64,000 nucleotides of DNA. It comes from an uncultured Clostridia bacterium (GTDB taxonomy: Bacteria; Bacillota; Clostridia; Oscillospirales; Acutalibacteraceae). Under the pieces are notes generated by a model that was not told the origin of the DNA, did no database searches, and saw nothing but the letters and a program-made list of their open reading frames with translations. The stretch spans positions 269,720-333,719 of the forward strand of contig CALEHY010000009.1 of NCBI GenBank assembly GCA_937876375.1. Direction: 5' to 3'. How positions within the stretch are numbered: the first letter of the stretch is position 1; the number at the start of each line of letters is the position of its first letter. Positions 34,426 through 43,376 of this stretch are shown here, piece by piece. A program made the translations under genes and the position numbers.

Positions 34426-36795
34426 TTATTTCAATGTTGCAATGGTTACTCCATCCTCGCCCTCGCCATATTTTCCAAGGCGATATTCGGATATATTAGG
34501 ATGATGCTTTAGCTCCTCTTGGACAGCAGATCGTAGAGCACCAGTGCCCTTGCCATGAATAATTCTAATTTCGTTCATACCATTAAGAACACATTTGTCG
34601 ATGAATAGTCCGAGATTACCGATAGCCTCGTCAACAGTTTGACCACGAAGGTCAAGCTCGGTCTTGACGTCGGCATCTGCACGAGATGAGGTGCGATACA
34701 GCGAACGCTGTGGCTTAATCTCCTTCTTTTTCTTCTCCATAATCATTATGTCAGAAAGCTTAACCCTAGTCTTTAATAGACCAGATTTTACGAGGATATT
34801 GCCCTTGTTAATCTCGACAATTTCGCCCTCACCAATGCCACGAATAACAACAGCATCACCAACTCTTGGCTCACGAGGTAGCTTGTAATCATCGTCCCAA
34901 TTATCAGCAAGCTCCTGTGGGTTAATAAGGTCATCCATCTCACCCATTTGGGACTTAATGGCACGGCGAGTCTTGCGTGCTATCTCGGTAGCATTTGATG
35001 AATTTTGCTCCTCTTTTAGCTTTTCTAGTTCAAGTAGGAAAGCTGATGACTGCTGTTTTGCTTGTTGAATAAGTTTGTCAGCTCTTTGACGAGCCTTGTC
35101 CATTTCTCGCTCTGTAAGGACCTTGATTTTATCCTTTTCTGACTGTGCCTTCGCTTGCATTTTTCGTGCTGACAGAGTTGCCTGCTCTGCCTTGCGTTTT
35201 TCGTCCTCAAGTGCTTGACGAGTGGCCTCTAATTTTTCGAGCACAGCCTCAAAGTCACGGTTGTCAGAGCCAACTATACGCTTCGCATTATCAACAACGC
35301 TAGCGTCCATACCAAGTCGCTGTGATATTGCAAATGCATTGGAACGACCAGGAACACCAATAAGCAGACGGTATGTTGGGCTGAGCGTTTCGACATCAAA
35401 CTCACAACAGCCATTAGTTACGCCAGGTGTATCAAGCGCATATGCCTTCAGCTCGGCATAGTGAGTAGTGGTCATAATCCTTGCACCCTTTGAGCGCAAG
35501 TTCTCAATGATTGACACAGCAAGTGCAGCACCCTCAATTGGGTCAGTACCAGCGCCAAGCTCATCAATAAGCACCAATGATGAGGTGTCGGCATTGTTCA
35601 TTATATTAATAGTATTCACCATATGTGATGAGAATGTTGACAGGCTCTGCTGAATGCTCTGCTCATCACCGATATCAACTAAAATCTTGTCAAAAATAGA
35701 AATCTTGCTCTTGTCATTAACTGGTATCAACAGACCACACATAGTCATAAGAGTTAGCAGACCCACGGTCTTGATAGATACAGTTTTACCACCAGTGTTT
35801 GGACCAGTTATGACGATTGTATCGAACTCCTCACCAAGTGTAAGATCGATAGGTACTACCTTATTCTTATCAATAAGAGGATGACAAGCAGAACGAAGAT
35901 TAATTTCACCATCAGCGTTAACAATAGGCTTGGTAGCGTCCATCTTGTTAGCCAAATGAGCCTTGGCAAAGATTAGATTTAGCTGAACACAAGCGTCGTA
36001 GCTAATCTTAATCGATTCGGCAAAATTGCCAGCCTCAACAGACAATTCATAAAGGATACGAGCGATTTCGTCCCTTTCCTTGCCTTGAAGCATTTTGATA
36101 TCATTGTTAGCGTCAACAACGGACACTGGCTCAATAAACACAGTAGCGCCACTGGACGAGGTATCGTGCACAAGGCCAGCTACCTCTCCCCTACATTCGC
36201 TCTTTACTGGAACGACGAAGCGACCATTACGCTGAGTAACAATAGCCTCTTGGAGATATTTTGTATAATGAGAGGAGCGTATCATAGAATCTAGCTTTTC
36301 ACGAACTGATGATTCCTTTGCTCTAATCTTTCTGCGAATTTCGGACAGTAGTTCGGACGCTTTATCTGCAATCTCCTCTTCGTTAAGAATACAAGAAAAA
36401 ATCTTGTCCTCGAGATACTTATTTACAGTCACTGACTCAAAGAGGTAGTCAAGCGTTGTGCTAACGCCACTACAGTGGCCACGCCACTCATAGAGTGTAC
36501 GAATAGAACGCAGAGTGTAGCCAAGAGTCAACAGCTCACGCTGATTAAGTGAGCCTCCAGCAGCAGCACGAGCAAGTGAATTGTTCACATTTCGCAGACC
36601 ACTAAATGATGGCGCACCAAATCTAGCCAAAAGAGAGAATGCATCCTCTGTTTGACTGAGCATATTGCAAACGGTGATAAAATCGTTTGATGGCTGAATA
36701 TTTAGTGCCAGCTCACCAGCGTCATCGCAGGTTGTTTCATTCTTCAAAAGCTGTAGCACCTTGTCTAGCTCTAATGTTTCGTAATGTTTGTTCAT
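34426..36795 (-). CDS. mutS2: MutS2 endonuclease/ATPase
   Basis: 789 residues, full length. The core and clamp regions are followed by the ATPase with Walker A GPNTGGKT near 335, Walker B LVLIDELGAGTDP near 410, and a long coiled coil (about 515-620). A C-terminal Smr nuclease domain contains ELDLRGQTVDEAI and IRIIHGKGTGAL. MutS2 acts on recombination intermediates and collided ribosomes rather than on mismatches. It lies nine bases after recO, in a conserved housekeeping series. Confidence 0.97.
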   Translation of the reverse strand: MNKHYETLELDKVLQLLKNETTCDDAGELALNIQPSNDFITVCNMLSQTEDAFSLLARFGAPSFSGLRNVNNSLARAAAGGSLNQRELLTLGYTLRSIRTLYEWRGHCSGVSTTLDYLFESVTVNKYLEDKIFSCILNEEEIADKASELLSEIRRKIRAKESSVREKLDSMIRSSHYTKYLQEAIVTQRNGRFVVPVKSECRGEVAGLVHDTSSSGATVFIEPVSVVDANNDIKMLQGKERDEIARILYELSVEAGNFAESIKISYDACVQLNLIFAKAHLANKMDATKPIVNADGEINLRSACHPLIDKNKVVPIDLTLGEEFDTIVITGPNTGGKTVSIKTVGLLTLMTMCGLLIPVNDKSKISIFDKILVDIGDEQSIQQSLSTFSSHMVNTINIMNNADTSSLVLIDELGAGTDPIEGAALAVSIIENLRSKGARIMTTTHYAELKAYALDTPGVTNGCCEFDVETLSPTYRLLIGVPGRSNAFAISQRLGMDASVVDNAKRIVGSDNRDFEAVLEKLEATRQALEDEKRKAEQATLSARKMQAKAQSEKDKIKVLTEREMDKARQRADKLIQQAKQQSSAFLLELEKLKEEQNSSNATEIARKTRRAIKSQMGEMDDLINPQELADNWDDDYKLPREPRVGDAVVIRGIGEGEIVEINKGNILVKSGLLKTRVKLSDIMIMEKKKKEIKPQRSLYRTSSRADADVKTELDLRGQTVDEAIGNLGLFIDKCVLNGMNEIRIIHGKGTGALRSAVQEELKHHPNISEYRLGKYGEGEDGVTIATLK

Positions 36796-36804
36796 TATGT
36801 AATC

Positions 36805-37542
36805 CTATATTTTTATAGATTTGTAAAATTCAAGTGTAGTAAGCTTGCCCTCAATACGAGAAAGCAAATATTTTTCACATATATCGGACAAAATAAGCAT
36901 ATTCTCATCACTCAGAGAGAACGAATACACCTTTGAAATATCCGACAGACATATATATCTAAGTGCTGTGATAACACCTAGTGGAGCGACGATAGCGTTG
37001 TTGCGATAGCAATCCTGACAATATATACAGCCCTCATCTATATCAAAGGACATAATATCGCTCTCATACTCACCACAGCGATAGCATGCTAGGATATTTG
37101 GCATATATCCACCCAATGTCATCATACGCATCTCGACAACAGATTTGATAAGTGACATATCCTTTTTGCCAGTACATAGCAGATGGAGAGCATTAAGCAA
37201 TAATCGTAGCATATCCTCACTAGGCTGCTCCTCTGCTCCAAGGAAATATGTAAGCTGTGCGAAATATTGTGCAAGGGACAGACGCTCTATATCTGACCTC
37301 AGCTCAAAGAACACCTCTTTTGGTGTGGCGTTGTCAATGACATATGCGTCCTTGCCACGATAGATACTAAAATCGCCATAAACAAACAACGAGGTCGATG
37401 ACAAATTGTTGCTCTTTATTGACTTTGCACGACGAACAAACGCCTTGATAATGCCATAATCAGCAGTTAAGAGAGTGACAAGTCGGTCACTCTCTCCTAT
37501 CGTCTGCTCTCTGATTATTAAACCCTTGGTTGTTGTTTGCAC
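36805..37542 (-). CDS. recO: DNA repair protein RecO
   Basis: 245 residues. The N-terminal OB fold (TTTKGLIIREQTIGESDRLVTLLT) and the helical C-terminal part are complete. A zinc site is visible as CYRCGEY and CIYCQDC. RecO loads RecA with RecR and anneals single strands. It starts with GTG, with AGGAGC seven bases ahead, and its first 56 bases overlap the end of the short YqzL-like gene. Confidence 0.95.
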   Translation of the reverse strand: MQTTTKGLIIREQTIGESDRLVTLLTADYGIIKAFVRRAKSIKSNNLSSTSLFVYGDFSIYRGKDAYVIDNATPKEVFFELRSDIERLSLAQYFAQLTYFLGAEEQPSEDMLRLLLNALHLLCTGKKDMSLIKSVVEMRMMTLGGYMPNILACYRCGEYESDIMSFDIDEGCIYCQDCYRNNAIVAPLGVITALRYICLSDISKVYSFSLSDENMLILSDICEKYLLSRIEGKLTTLEFYKSIKI

Positions 37543-37624
37543 AGTTTTGCTCCTGCTCCTGTTGTTTATACTTTAAATAATCATTTATCTTGCCACTTTG
37601 GGCAAATGTGTTCCATAAGTCCAT
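37487..37624 (-). CDS. YqzL-like small protein
   Basis: 45 residues, beginning MDLWNTFAQSGKINDYLKYK and ending in a Gln/Asn-rich polar tail (QQEQEQ, NNNQ). The W-x2-F-x-Q-S/T-G-x-I-x2-Y-L pattern matches YqzL of Bacillus, a small protein usually encoded between era and recO, as here. AGGTGG precedes the ATG. It overlaps recO by 56 bases in another frame. The function of YqzL is unknown. Confidence 0.8.
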   Translation of the reverse strand: MDLWNTFAQSGKINDYLKYKQQEQEQNCANNNQGFNNQRADDRRE

Positions 37625-37676
37625 ATTACCACCTACATATATTTTATCCTATGCAGATGGCTAAATTTATGCCAAT

Positions 37677-38564
37677 TTAATCCAAACCAAAATTGTGAAT
37701 TAAGCCTTCACGATTTCGCCAATCCTCCTTGACCTTAACCCAAGTTTGAAGATTAATCTTTATACCAAAGAAGGACTCCAAATCCTGACGAGCGTAGGTG
37801 GATATCTTCTTAAGCATTGAGCCCTTTTTGCCGATAACCATACCCTTATGGCTCTCACGCTCACAATAAATAATTGCCTCAACGTCCATAATATCTTGGT
37901 CATCACGCTCACGCATTTTTTCTATCGACACAGCGATACCGTGTGGTATTTCCTTGTCCATAAGACGAAGAATCTTTTCTCTAATAATCTCTGCTGCAAG
38001 AACACGCTCTGGCTGGTCAGTAAGAGTATCATCTGGGAAGAAATGTGGTGACTCGAACGCTAATTTGTCAAGCTCCTCTATAAGCTCATCGACATGCTCA
38101 CCATTTGATGCACATACTGGAACAATAGCCTCAAAGTCATATAAGCCATTCAGCTCAACAATACGCTGTAAAAGCTCCTCTTTATCAGCGAGCATATCAA
38201 TCTTATTAATAGCAAGGATAACTGGAGCCTTTAGCTTCTTAAACTTGTCAAGAAGCTCTAATTCGCCCTTCTTTATCTCACCCTTTGACTCTACTACAAA
38301 TAGACAAGCGTCAACACCACCAATGCTATCACCAACAGCCTGATTCATCTTTTCACCAAGCTTGTTATGTGGCTTGTGGTAACCAGGAGTATCAGTAAAT
38401 ACTAGCTGTATTTCACCATTAGTGAGTACACCCATAATCTTTGTACGAGTTGTTTGTGGCTTGGACGAAACGATAGCAATCTTCTGTCCAAGCATTTTGT
38501 TAAGTAATGACGATTTGCCAACATTTGGACAACCAACGATAGCAATAAACGCAGTCTTTGTCAT
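37677..38564 (-). CDS. era: GTPase Era
   Basis: 295 residues. G motifs: GCPNVGKSSL near 11, the T of QTTRTK near 38, DTPGYHKP near 58, NKID near 120 and a VCAS-type G5 near 150. The C-terminal KH domain contains VIGKKGSMLKKI. Era binds 16S rRNA near its 3' end during 30S maturation. It overlaps no neighbour and follows ybeY by three bases. Confidence 0.98.
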   Translation of the reverse strand: MTKTAFIAIVGCPNVGKSSLLNKMLGQKIAIVSSKPQTTRTKIMGVLTNGEIQLVFTDTPGYHKPHNKLGEKMNQAVGDSIGGVDACLFVVESKGEIKKGELELLDKFKKLKAPVILAINKIDMLADKEELLQRIVELNGLYDFEAIVPVCASNGEHVDELIEELDKLAFESPHFFPDDTLTDQPERVLAAEIIREKILRLMDKEIPHGIAVSIEKMRERDDQDIMDVEAIIYCERESHKGMVIGKKGSMLKKISTYARQDLESFFGIKINLQTWVKVKEDWRNREGLIHNFGLD

Positions 38565-38567
38565 ATA

Positions 38568-39068
38568 TTAATCTCCCATATAATAGCTGTTATCACGCTT
38601 TAGTCCAATCTTTGATAGAACAGTCTCTTCCTTCTCACGCATACGCACTTGTTCCAAGCCACCATTTTCGTGGTCGTAGCCAAGCAAATGCAACATAGAA
38701 TGAACTGTCAAGAAGCCGATCTCTCTTTGGAGTGAATGATTGTATTCCTTTGCCTGCTCCATCGCTCTCTCAACAGAGATAACGATATCGCCAAGGAGCT
38801 TTGCACCAGTGTCAAGATTGGTGTCGTACACTCCATCCTCACCAAGTGGGAATGACAAAACGTCAGTTGGACGATCAATATTCCTAAACTGTGAGTTAAG
38901 CTCATGGATAGTCTCATTATCGACAAAGCGAACGCTAACCTCGGCATTGTCCTCAAAATTCTCTTCCTTAAGCACAGCTGTACAGCAACGACGAATAAGT
39001 AGACGCATACCACGAGGTATAGCAGCTACCTTTTGGTCATTTGATATAATTACCTTTACCTGATTCAT
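38568..39068 (-). CDS. ybeY: Endoribonuclease YbeY
   Basis: 166 residues. The zinc-binding motif reads HSMLHLLGYDHENGG near 130-144, the three histidines of the UPF0054 family. An upstream RPTDVLSFPLG stretch near 85 is also diagnostic. It processes rRNA 3' ends and takes part in ribosome quality control with Era. Its ATG overlaps the PhoH stop by one base. Confidence 0.96.
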   Translation of the reverse strand: MNQVKVIISNDQKVAAIPRGMRLLIRRCCTAVLKEENFEDNAEVSVRFVDNETIHELNSQFRNIDRPTDVLSFPLGEDGVYDTNLDTGAKLLGDIVISVERAMEQAKEYNHSLQREIGFLTVHSMLHLLGYDHENGGLEQVRMREKEETVLSKIGLKRDNSYYMGD

Positions 39069-40045
39069 TATTGTTTCTCCTGATTTTTACTTTGCTTTTC
39101 ATCATACTTTTCGTAGGCATTAATGATATCTTGAACGAGTCTATGACGGACAACGTCCTTCCTACTAAAGTTTACTATTGCTATATCGTTAACGTCCTTT
39201 AGGATATTAAGCACAGTTTTTAGTCCAGAACGCTTGCCATCTGGCAAATCAATCTGTGTAATGTCACCAGTAACGACCATCTTGGAGCGAAAGCCAAGAC
39301 GAGTTAAAAACATTTTCATCTGCTCTGGAGTCGTGTTCTGTGCCTCATCAAGAATGATAAAGCTGTCATCAAGTGTTCTACCACGCATATATGCAAGTGG
39401 AGCAACCTCGATAGCACCACGCTCCTGATAGCGCTGAAAGTTCTCTGCGCCAAGCATATCAAATAGAGCATCATATAGTGGTCGAAGATAAGGGTCGACC
39501 TTGCTCTGTAAATCACCTGGTAAAAATCCTAGCTTCTCACCAGCCTCGACAGCAGGTCTGGTCAAGATGATACGATTAACCTCTTTCGCTCTAAAGGCAG
39601 TAACAGCCATCGCTACAGCAAGATAAGTCTTACCAGTACCAGCTGGACCAACACCAAATGTAATAGTGTGCTCATCGATAGCCTGAGTATATTTCTTCTG
39701 ACCCAAGGTCTTTGGTTTAACTGGTCTGCCCTTTGAGGTGATACAGATAGAGTCTGTAGTCATAGCAGAAAGCTTGTCCTCATTACCCTCATTAACAAGA
39801 GATAGGACATATCTAACATTCTGGTCACTCAAAGCCTCACCCTTGTTGATAAGCACAAGCAAGGAATTGATGGCACGAACAGCCTTTGCAACGTCCTCAA
39901 CGTCGCCCATAATCTTTAGGTCTGCACCACGAGATACGATGGACACGCCATACTCCCTCTCTATCATACGAATATTTTCATCAAACGAGCCAAAGAGCGA
40001 CACTGCCTGCTCCATAGCCTCAAATGTTATAATTTGCTCTGTCAT
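39068..40045 (-). CDS. phoH: PhoH-family ATPase
   Basis: 325 residues. The N-terminal KH-like region is followed by the nucleotide-binding site GPAGTGKTYLAVAMA near 135 and DEAQNTTPEQMK near 235 (Walker B). PhoH-like proteins are predicted RNA-associated ATPases that accompany YbeY in nearly all Firmicutes. The ATG at 40045 follows GGGAAAG; an in-frame TTG 15 bases earlier has no site. Confidence 0.95.
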   Translation of the reverse strand: MTEQIITFEAMEQAVSLFGSFDENIRMIEREYGVSIVSRGADLKIMGDVEDVAKAVRAINSLLVLINKGEALSDQNVRYVLSLVNEGNEDKLSAMTTDSICITSKGRPVKPKTLGQKKYTQAIDEHTITFGVGPAGTGKTYLAVAMAVTAFRAKEVNRIILTRPAVEAGEKLGFLPGDLQSKVDPYLRPLYDALFDMLGAENFQRYQERGAIEVAPLAYMRGRTLDDSFIILDEAQNTTPEQMKMFLTRLGFRSKMVVTGDITQIDLPDGKRSGLKTVLNILKDVNDIAIVNFSRKDVVRHRLVQDIINAYEKYDEKQSKNQEKQ

Positions 40046-40101
40046 AAAACACTTTCCCAATATAATATTTCAAATTAGTATTATATATTATTTTTAAATA
40101 T

Positions 40102-40130
40102 TTGTAAAGTGTTGCAAAATATGTTATCAT
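40102..40130 (+). promoter_or_regulatory. Promoter of the FkbM methyltransferase gene
   Basis: TTGTAA (40102-40107) and TATCAT (40125-40130) have a 17-base spacer; TTGGAG precedes the ATG at 40158. Confidence 0.5.
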
Positions 40131-40157
40131 ATTAGCATAAATTATTTGGAGACAGCT

Positions 40158-41213
40158 ATGCTAGAACATATAAAAGAACAAAATGTTTGGGACACATTAA
40201 GGGAGTCGGACAAGCCACTCGTTCTGTACGGAATGGGTCTTGGCGCTGAAAAAATTATGGCTACCCTAGAGCAATACGGACTAAAAGCTGATGACATATT
40301 CGCTAGTGACGAATTCGTACGAGGACACAGCTTTAAGGGATACAAGGTACTCAAATACAGCGAGGTATGTGAAAAATACGACGATTTTAATGTTGTGCTC
40401 TGCTTTGCTAGTCATATCGACAGTGTTATTGACAAAATTGCAGAGATAAACAGTGAACACACAGTGTTTGCACCAGACGTACCAGTTGCTGGTGGTGGTC
40501 TATTCTGCAGAGAGTTTGTTAAGGAGCACGAGGCAGAATTCGACAAGGTGTATAACAGTCTTGCTGATGACGAAAGCAAGAGAGTGTATATAGATATATT
40601 AAATTTCAAGGTTAGTGGCAAAATCGGATATTTACTATCATCATTTGGCGACAAGGACAAGGTTTATAGTGATATACTAAAGCTTCGAGATAATGAAGAA
40701 ATAATTGATCTTGGTGCATATGATGGCGATACAATAAGAGAATTTTTGCAAGCCACAAACGGTAGATACAAGCATATCACAGCGCTAGAGCCAGATGCAA
40801 AGAATTACAAAAAGCTAGTCAAGAACACTGATGGTATGGACAATATTACTCTACTGAATATGGGTGCTTGGAACGAAAAGGACACATTGATATTCAGCAC
40901 TCAGGCTGGACGAAACAGCAAGCTATCAGCAGAGGGTGTTAGCGTCGAGGTAACGGATATAGACAGCCTTGACATACCAGCAACATTCATCAAAATGGAT
41001 ATTGAAGGTAGCGAACTAAAGGCGTTATGTGGTATGGAGAAAACAATCAAAGCATATTCTCCAAAGCTATATATCTGTGCATATCACAGAAATGAAGACC
41101 TATATGCACTACCAAGCAAGGTGCTAGAAATAAACAAAAACTACAGAATCTACTTTAGGCACACAAAATATATTCCTGCTTGGGAGAGTAATTTCTATTG
41201 TGTTTTGGACTAA
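40158..41213 (+). CDS. FkbM-family methyltransferase
   Basis: 351 residues. The N-terminal 150 residues resemble a nucleotide-sugar-like Rossmann fold (LVLYGMGLGAEKIM) followed by a helical region. The C-terminal SAM-dependent domain has IIDLGAYDGDTIREF near 190, ALEPDAKNY near 216, and FIKMDIEGSELKAL near 280, the FkbM signature. FkbM proteins methylate hydroxyl groups on glycans, lipids or natural products. The start at 40158 has GGAG upstream; an earlier TTG is too close. It precedes a sulfur/sulfatase cluster, suggesting action on surface sugars, but the substrate is unknown. Confidence 0.85.
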   Translation: MLEHIKEQNVWDTLRESDKPLVLYGMGLGAEKIMATLEQYGLKADDIFASDEFVRGHSFKGYKVLKYSEVCEKYDDFNVVLCFASHIDSVIDKIAEINSEHTVFAPDVPVAGGGLFCREFVKEHEAEFDKVYNSLADDESKRVYIDILNFKVSGKIGYLLSSFGDKDKVYSDILKLRDNEEIIDLGAYDGDTIREFLQATNGRYKHITALEPDAKNYKKLVKNTDGMDNITLLNMGAWNEKDTLIFSTQAGRNSKLSAEGVSVEVTDIDSLDIPATFIKMDIEGSELKALCGMEKTIKAYSPKLYICAYHRNEDLYALPSKVLEINKNYRIYFRHTKYIPAWESNFYCVLD

Positions 41214-41247
41214 AATTTATTATAATAGTAAATATGAGGATTAAAAT

Positions 41248-42036
41248 ATGATAACTTTTATTTATGCGATAGTGATACTATTATCCACTGTTATCGGTGC
41301 GCTAGTAGGTATGGGTGGTGGCGTAATCATCAAGCCAGTGCTCGATATGGTCGGCACACACAGTGTAGAGGTAGTAGGATTTATCAGCACATGTGCTGTG
41401 TTTGCTATGAGCATCAGCTCATCAATAAAGCATATTAGAGCAAAGACAGAGATTAAGCCAAAAATTGTTTTGCTAGTATCCATCGGCAGTATTCTTGGTG
41501 GAATAATTGGCAACGAGATATTTGACGCTGTATTCGAAAGATTTAACACCAATATTGTTAAAGGCATACAAGCGATTATTATTGCAGCATTCCTAGTGTT
41601 CGTCATCATATATGTCAACACTAATATGAAACGATACAAGATACAAAATCCTATTGCAATAATATGCACTGGATTGTTCCTAGGTCTTATGAGTGCATTC
41701 CTTGGTATCGGTGGTGGACCTATTAACACAGCATTTTTGGTACTACTATTTTCATTCACAGTCAAGGAAAGTGCTGTGTACTCAGTCGCAATAATCTTTT
41801 TCAGTCAGCTAAGTCAGTTAACTACTATATTCATAAACAACCGATTTGAGCCATATCTGCAATACTACCCTATCATTATTATCGCTGTGGTAATCAGTGT
41901 CATCGGTGGTATCATCGGCTCAAAGCTGAACAGAAAATTGAGCGACAAGACTATAACAAAGGTATTCTCACTAACATTATCCGTGGTCGTGCTGATAAAT
42001 ATATACAACGCTATCAACGGACTTGTTATCAAATAA
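41248..42036 (+). CDS. TauE/SafE (TSUP) family anion exporter
   Basis: 262 residues with about eight membrane segments. The two family motifs are present: GMGGGVIIKPVLD near 22 and GIGGGPINTAFLVL near 155. TSUP proteins move sulfite, sulfoacetate, sulfate or related anions. Here it is encoded ahead of a sulfatase, so export of sulfate or sulfite released inside the cell is a reasonable guess. Confidence 0.88.
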   Translation: MITFIYAIVILLSTVIGALVGMGGGVIIKPVLDMVGTHSVEVVGFISTCAVFAMSISSSIKHIRAKTEIKPKIVLLVSIGSILGGIIGNEIFDAVFERFNTNIVKGIQAIIIAAFLVFVIIYVNTNMKRYKIQNPIAIICTGLFLGLMSAFLGIGGGPINTAFLVLLFSFTVKESAVYSVAIIFFSQLSQLTTIFINNRFEPYLQYYPIIIIAVVISVIGGIIGSKLNRKLSDKTITKVFSLTLSVVVLINIYNAINGLVIK

Positions 42037-42050
42037 TATAGGAGATAAAT

Positions 42051-43376
42051 ATGGGAAGAAAAAATATTATTTTCTATTTCAGTGACCAACAAAGATGGGA
42101 CACTGTAAATGAACAGCTGACCCCTAATCTAATGCAATTAGCATCAGAGGGTGTAAAATTCGAGAGCAATTTTACTTGTCAGCCAGTATGTGGACCAGCT
42201 AGAGCGTGTCTTCAAACTGGACAATACGCTACTCAAATTGGCTGCTACTGGAATGGTATTCCACTACCAAAGGACAGCAAGACGCTAGCACATTATTTCA
42301 ACGAAGCAGGATATGAAACAGCGTATATCGGCAAATGGCATCTAGCATCTGACAGATATCCTGGTATCGGTGTTCACTGTGAGAGCACTCCTATCCCAAA
42401 GGAGAGACAAGGTGGATATCAGTACTTTAGAGGTGCTGACGTTCTAGAGTTTACCTCTCATGGATATGACGGATACATATTTGACGGTGATGGCAACAAG
42501 CTTGATTTCACTGGATATCGAGCAGATTGCATCAATGACTATGCACTAGAATTTCTAGACAACAGAGACAAGGACAAGCCATTCTTTATGTTCGTGTCAC
42601 AGCTAGAGCCACACCACCAAAATGACCATCACACTTATGAGGGCTACAAGGAGACCATCGACGACTACAAGGACTACCCTATCCCAGATGATTTAAGCTT
42701 CCTAAAAGGTGATTACAACGAAATGTACCCTGACTACCTATCAGCTATCAATCGTTTGGACTACAATGTTGGTCGACTTGTTGAAAAGCTAAAGGAACAA
42801 GGCATATATGACGACACTGTCATCATATACACCAGTGACCACGGCTCCCATTTCAAAACAAGAAACCTAGAGTACAAGCGTTCTTGTCACGAAAGTGCAA
42901 CACATACACCACTTGTTATTAGAGGTGGCTGCTTTGAGGGTGGCAAGAGTGATGATAGACTAACATCACTAATCGACATACCACCAACACTATTATCTCT
43001 TGCTGACATACCAGTACCAAAGGAGTATATGGGTATCGACTTGACAAAGCAGGTTGACAATCCAGACGACAAGCGTGACTGTGTATTCATCCAAATCAGC
43101 GAGGCATCAAACAGTCGTGCTATTAGAACTGACCGTTTCAAATACGAGGTTAGGGATATGGCAGTTACCGGATACGCTCATTCATCTGCAAGAGTGTATT
43201 GGGAGAGCTATCTATATGATTTAGAGCGTGATCCAAATGAGATGAAAAATCTTGTCAAGGACCCAAGATACGCTCATGTTCGCAGAGAGCTACGCAATTT
43301 ACTAATCGAGCAAATGGTTGAGGCTGGTGAAGAAAGACCAGTTATATTCCCAGCATTAAAAGTGAGGAAAAAATAA
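42051..43376 (+). CDS. Type I sulfatase (formylglycine-dependent)
   Basis: 441 residues. The N terminus has metal ligands in NIIFYFSDQQRWD, and the sulfatase signature C-x-P-x-R is at residues 47-51 (CGPAR) followed by TGQY. The metal-binding TSDHGSHF stretch is near 262. The cysteine must be oxidised to formylglycine, in anaerobes by a radical SAM maturase, which is not encoded in the window. No signal peptide is seen, so it should act on imported sulfated sugars. It is followed directly by a GPH sugar transporter (stop and start share one base). GGAGAT precedes the ATG. Confidence 0.9.
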   Translation: MGRKNIIFYFSDQQRWDTVNEQLTPNLMQLASEGVKFESNFTCQPVCGPARACLQTGQYATQIGCYWNGIPLPKDSKTLAHYFNEAGYETAYIGKWHLASDRYPGIGVHCESTPIPKERQGGYQYFRGADVLEFTSHGYDGYIFDGDGNKLDFTGYRADCINDYALEFLDNRDKDKPFFMFVSQLEPHHQNDHHTYEGYKETIDDYKDYPIPDDLSFLKGDYNEMYPDYLSAINRLDYNVGRLVEKLKEQGIYDDTVIIYTSDHGSHFKTRNLEYKRSCHESATHTPLVIRGGCFEGGKSDDRLTSLIDIPPTLLSLADIPVPKEYMGIDLTKQVDNPDDKRDCVFIQISEASNSRAIRTDRFKYEVRDMAVTGYAHSSARVYWESYLYDLERDPNEMKNLVKDPRYAHVRRELRNLLIEQMVEAGEERPVIFPALKVRKK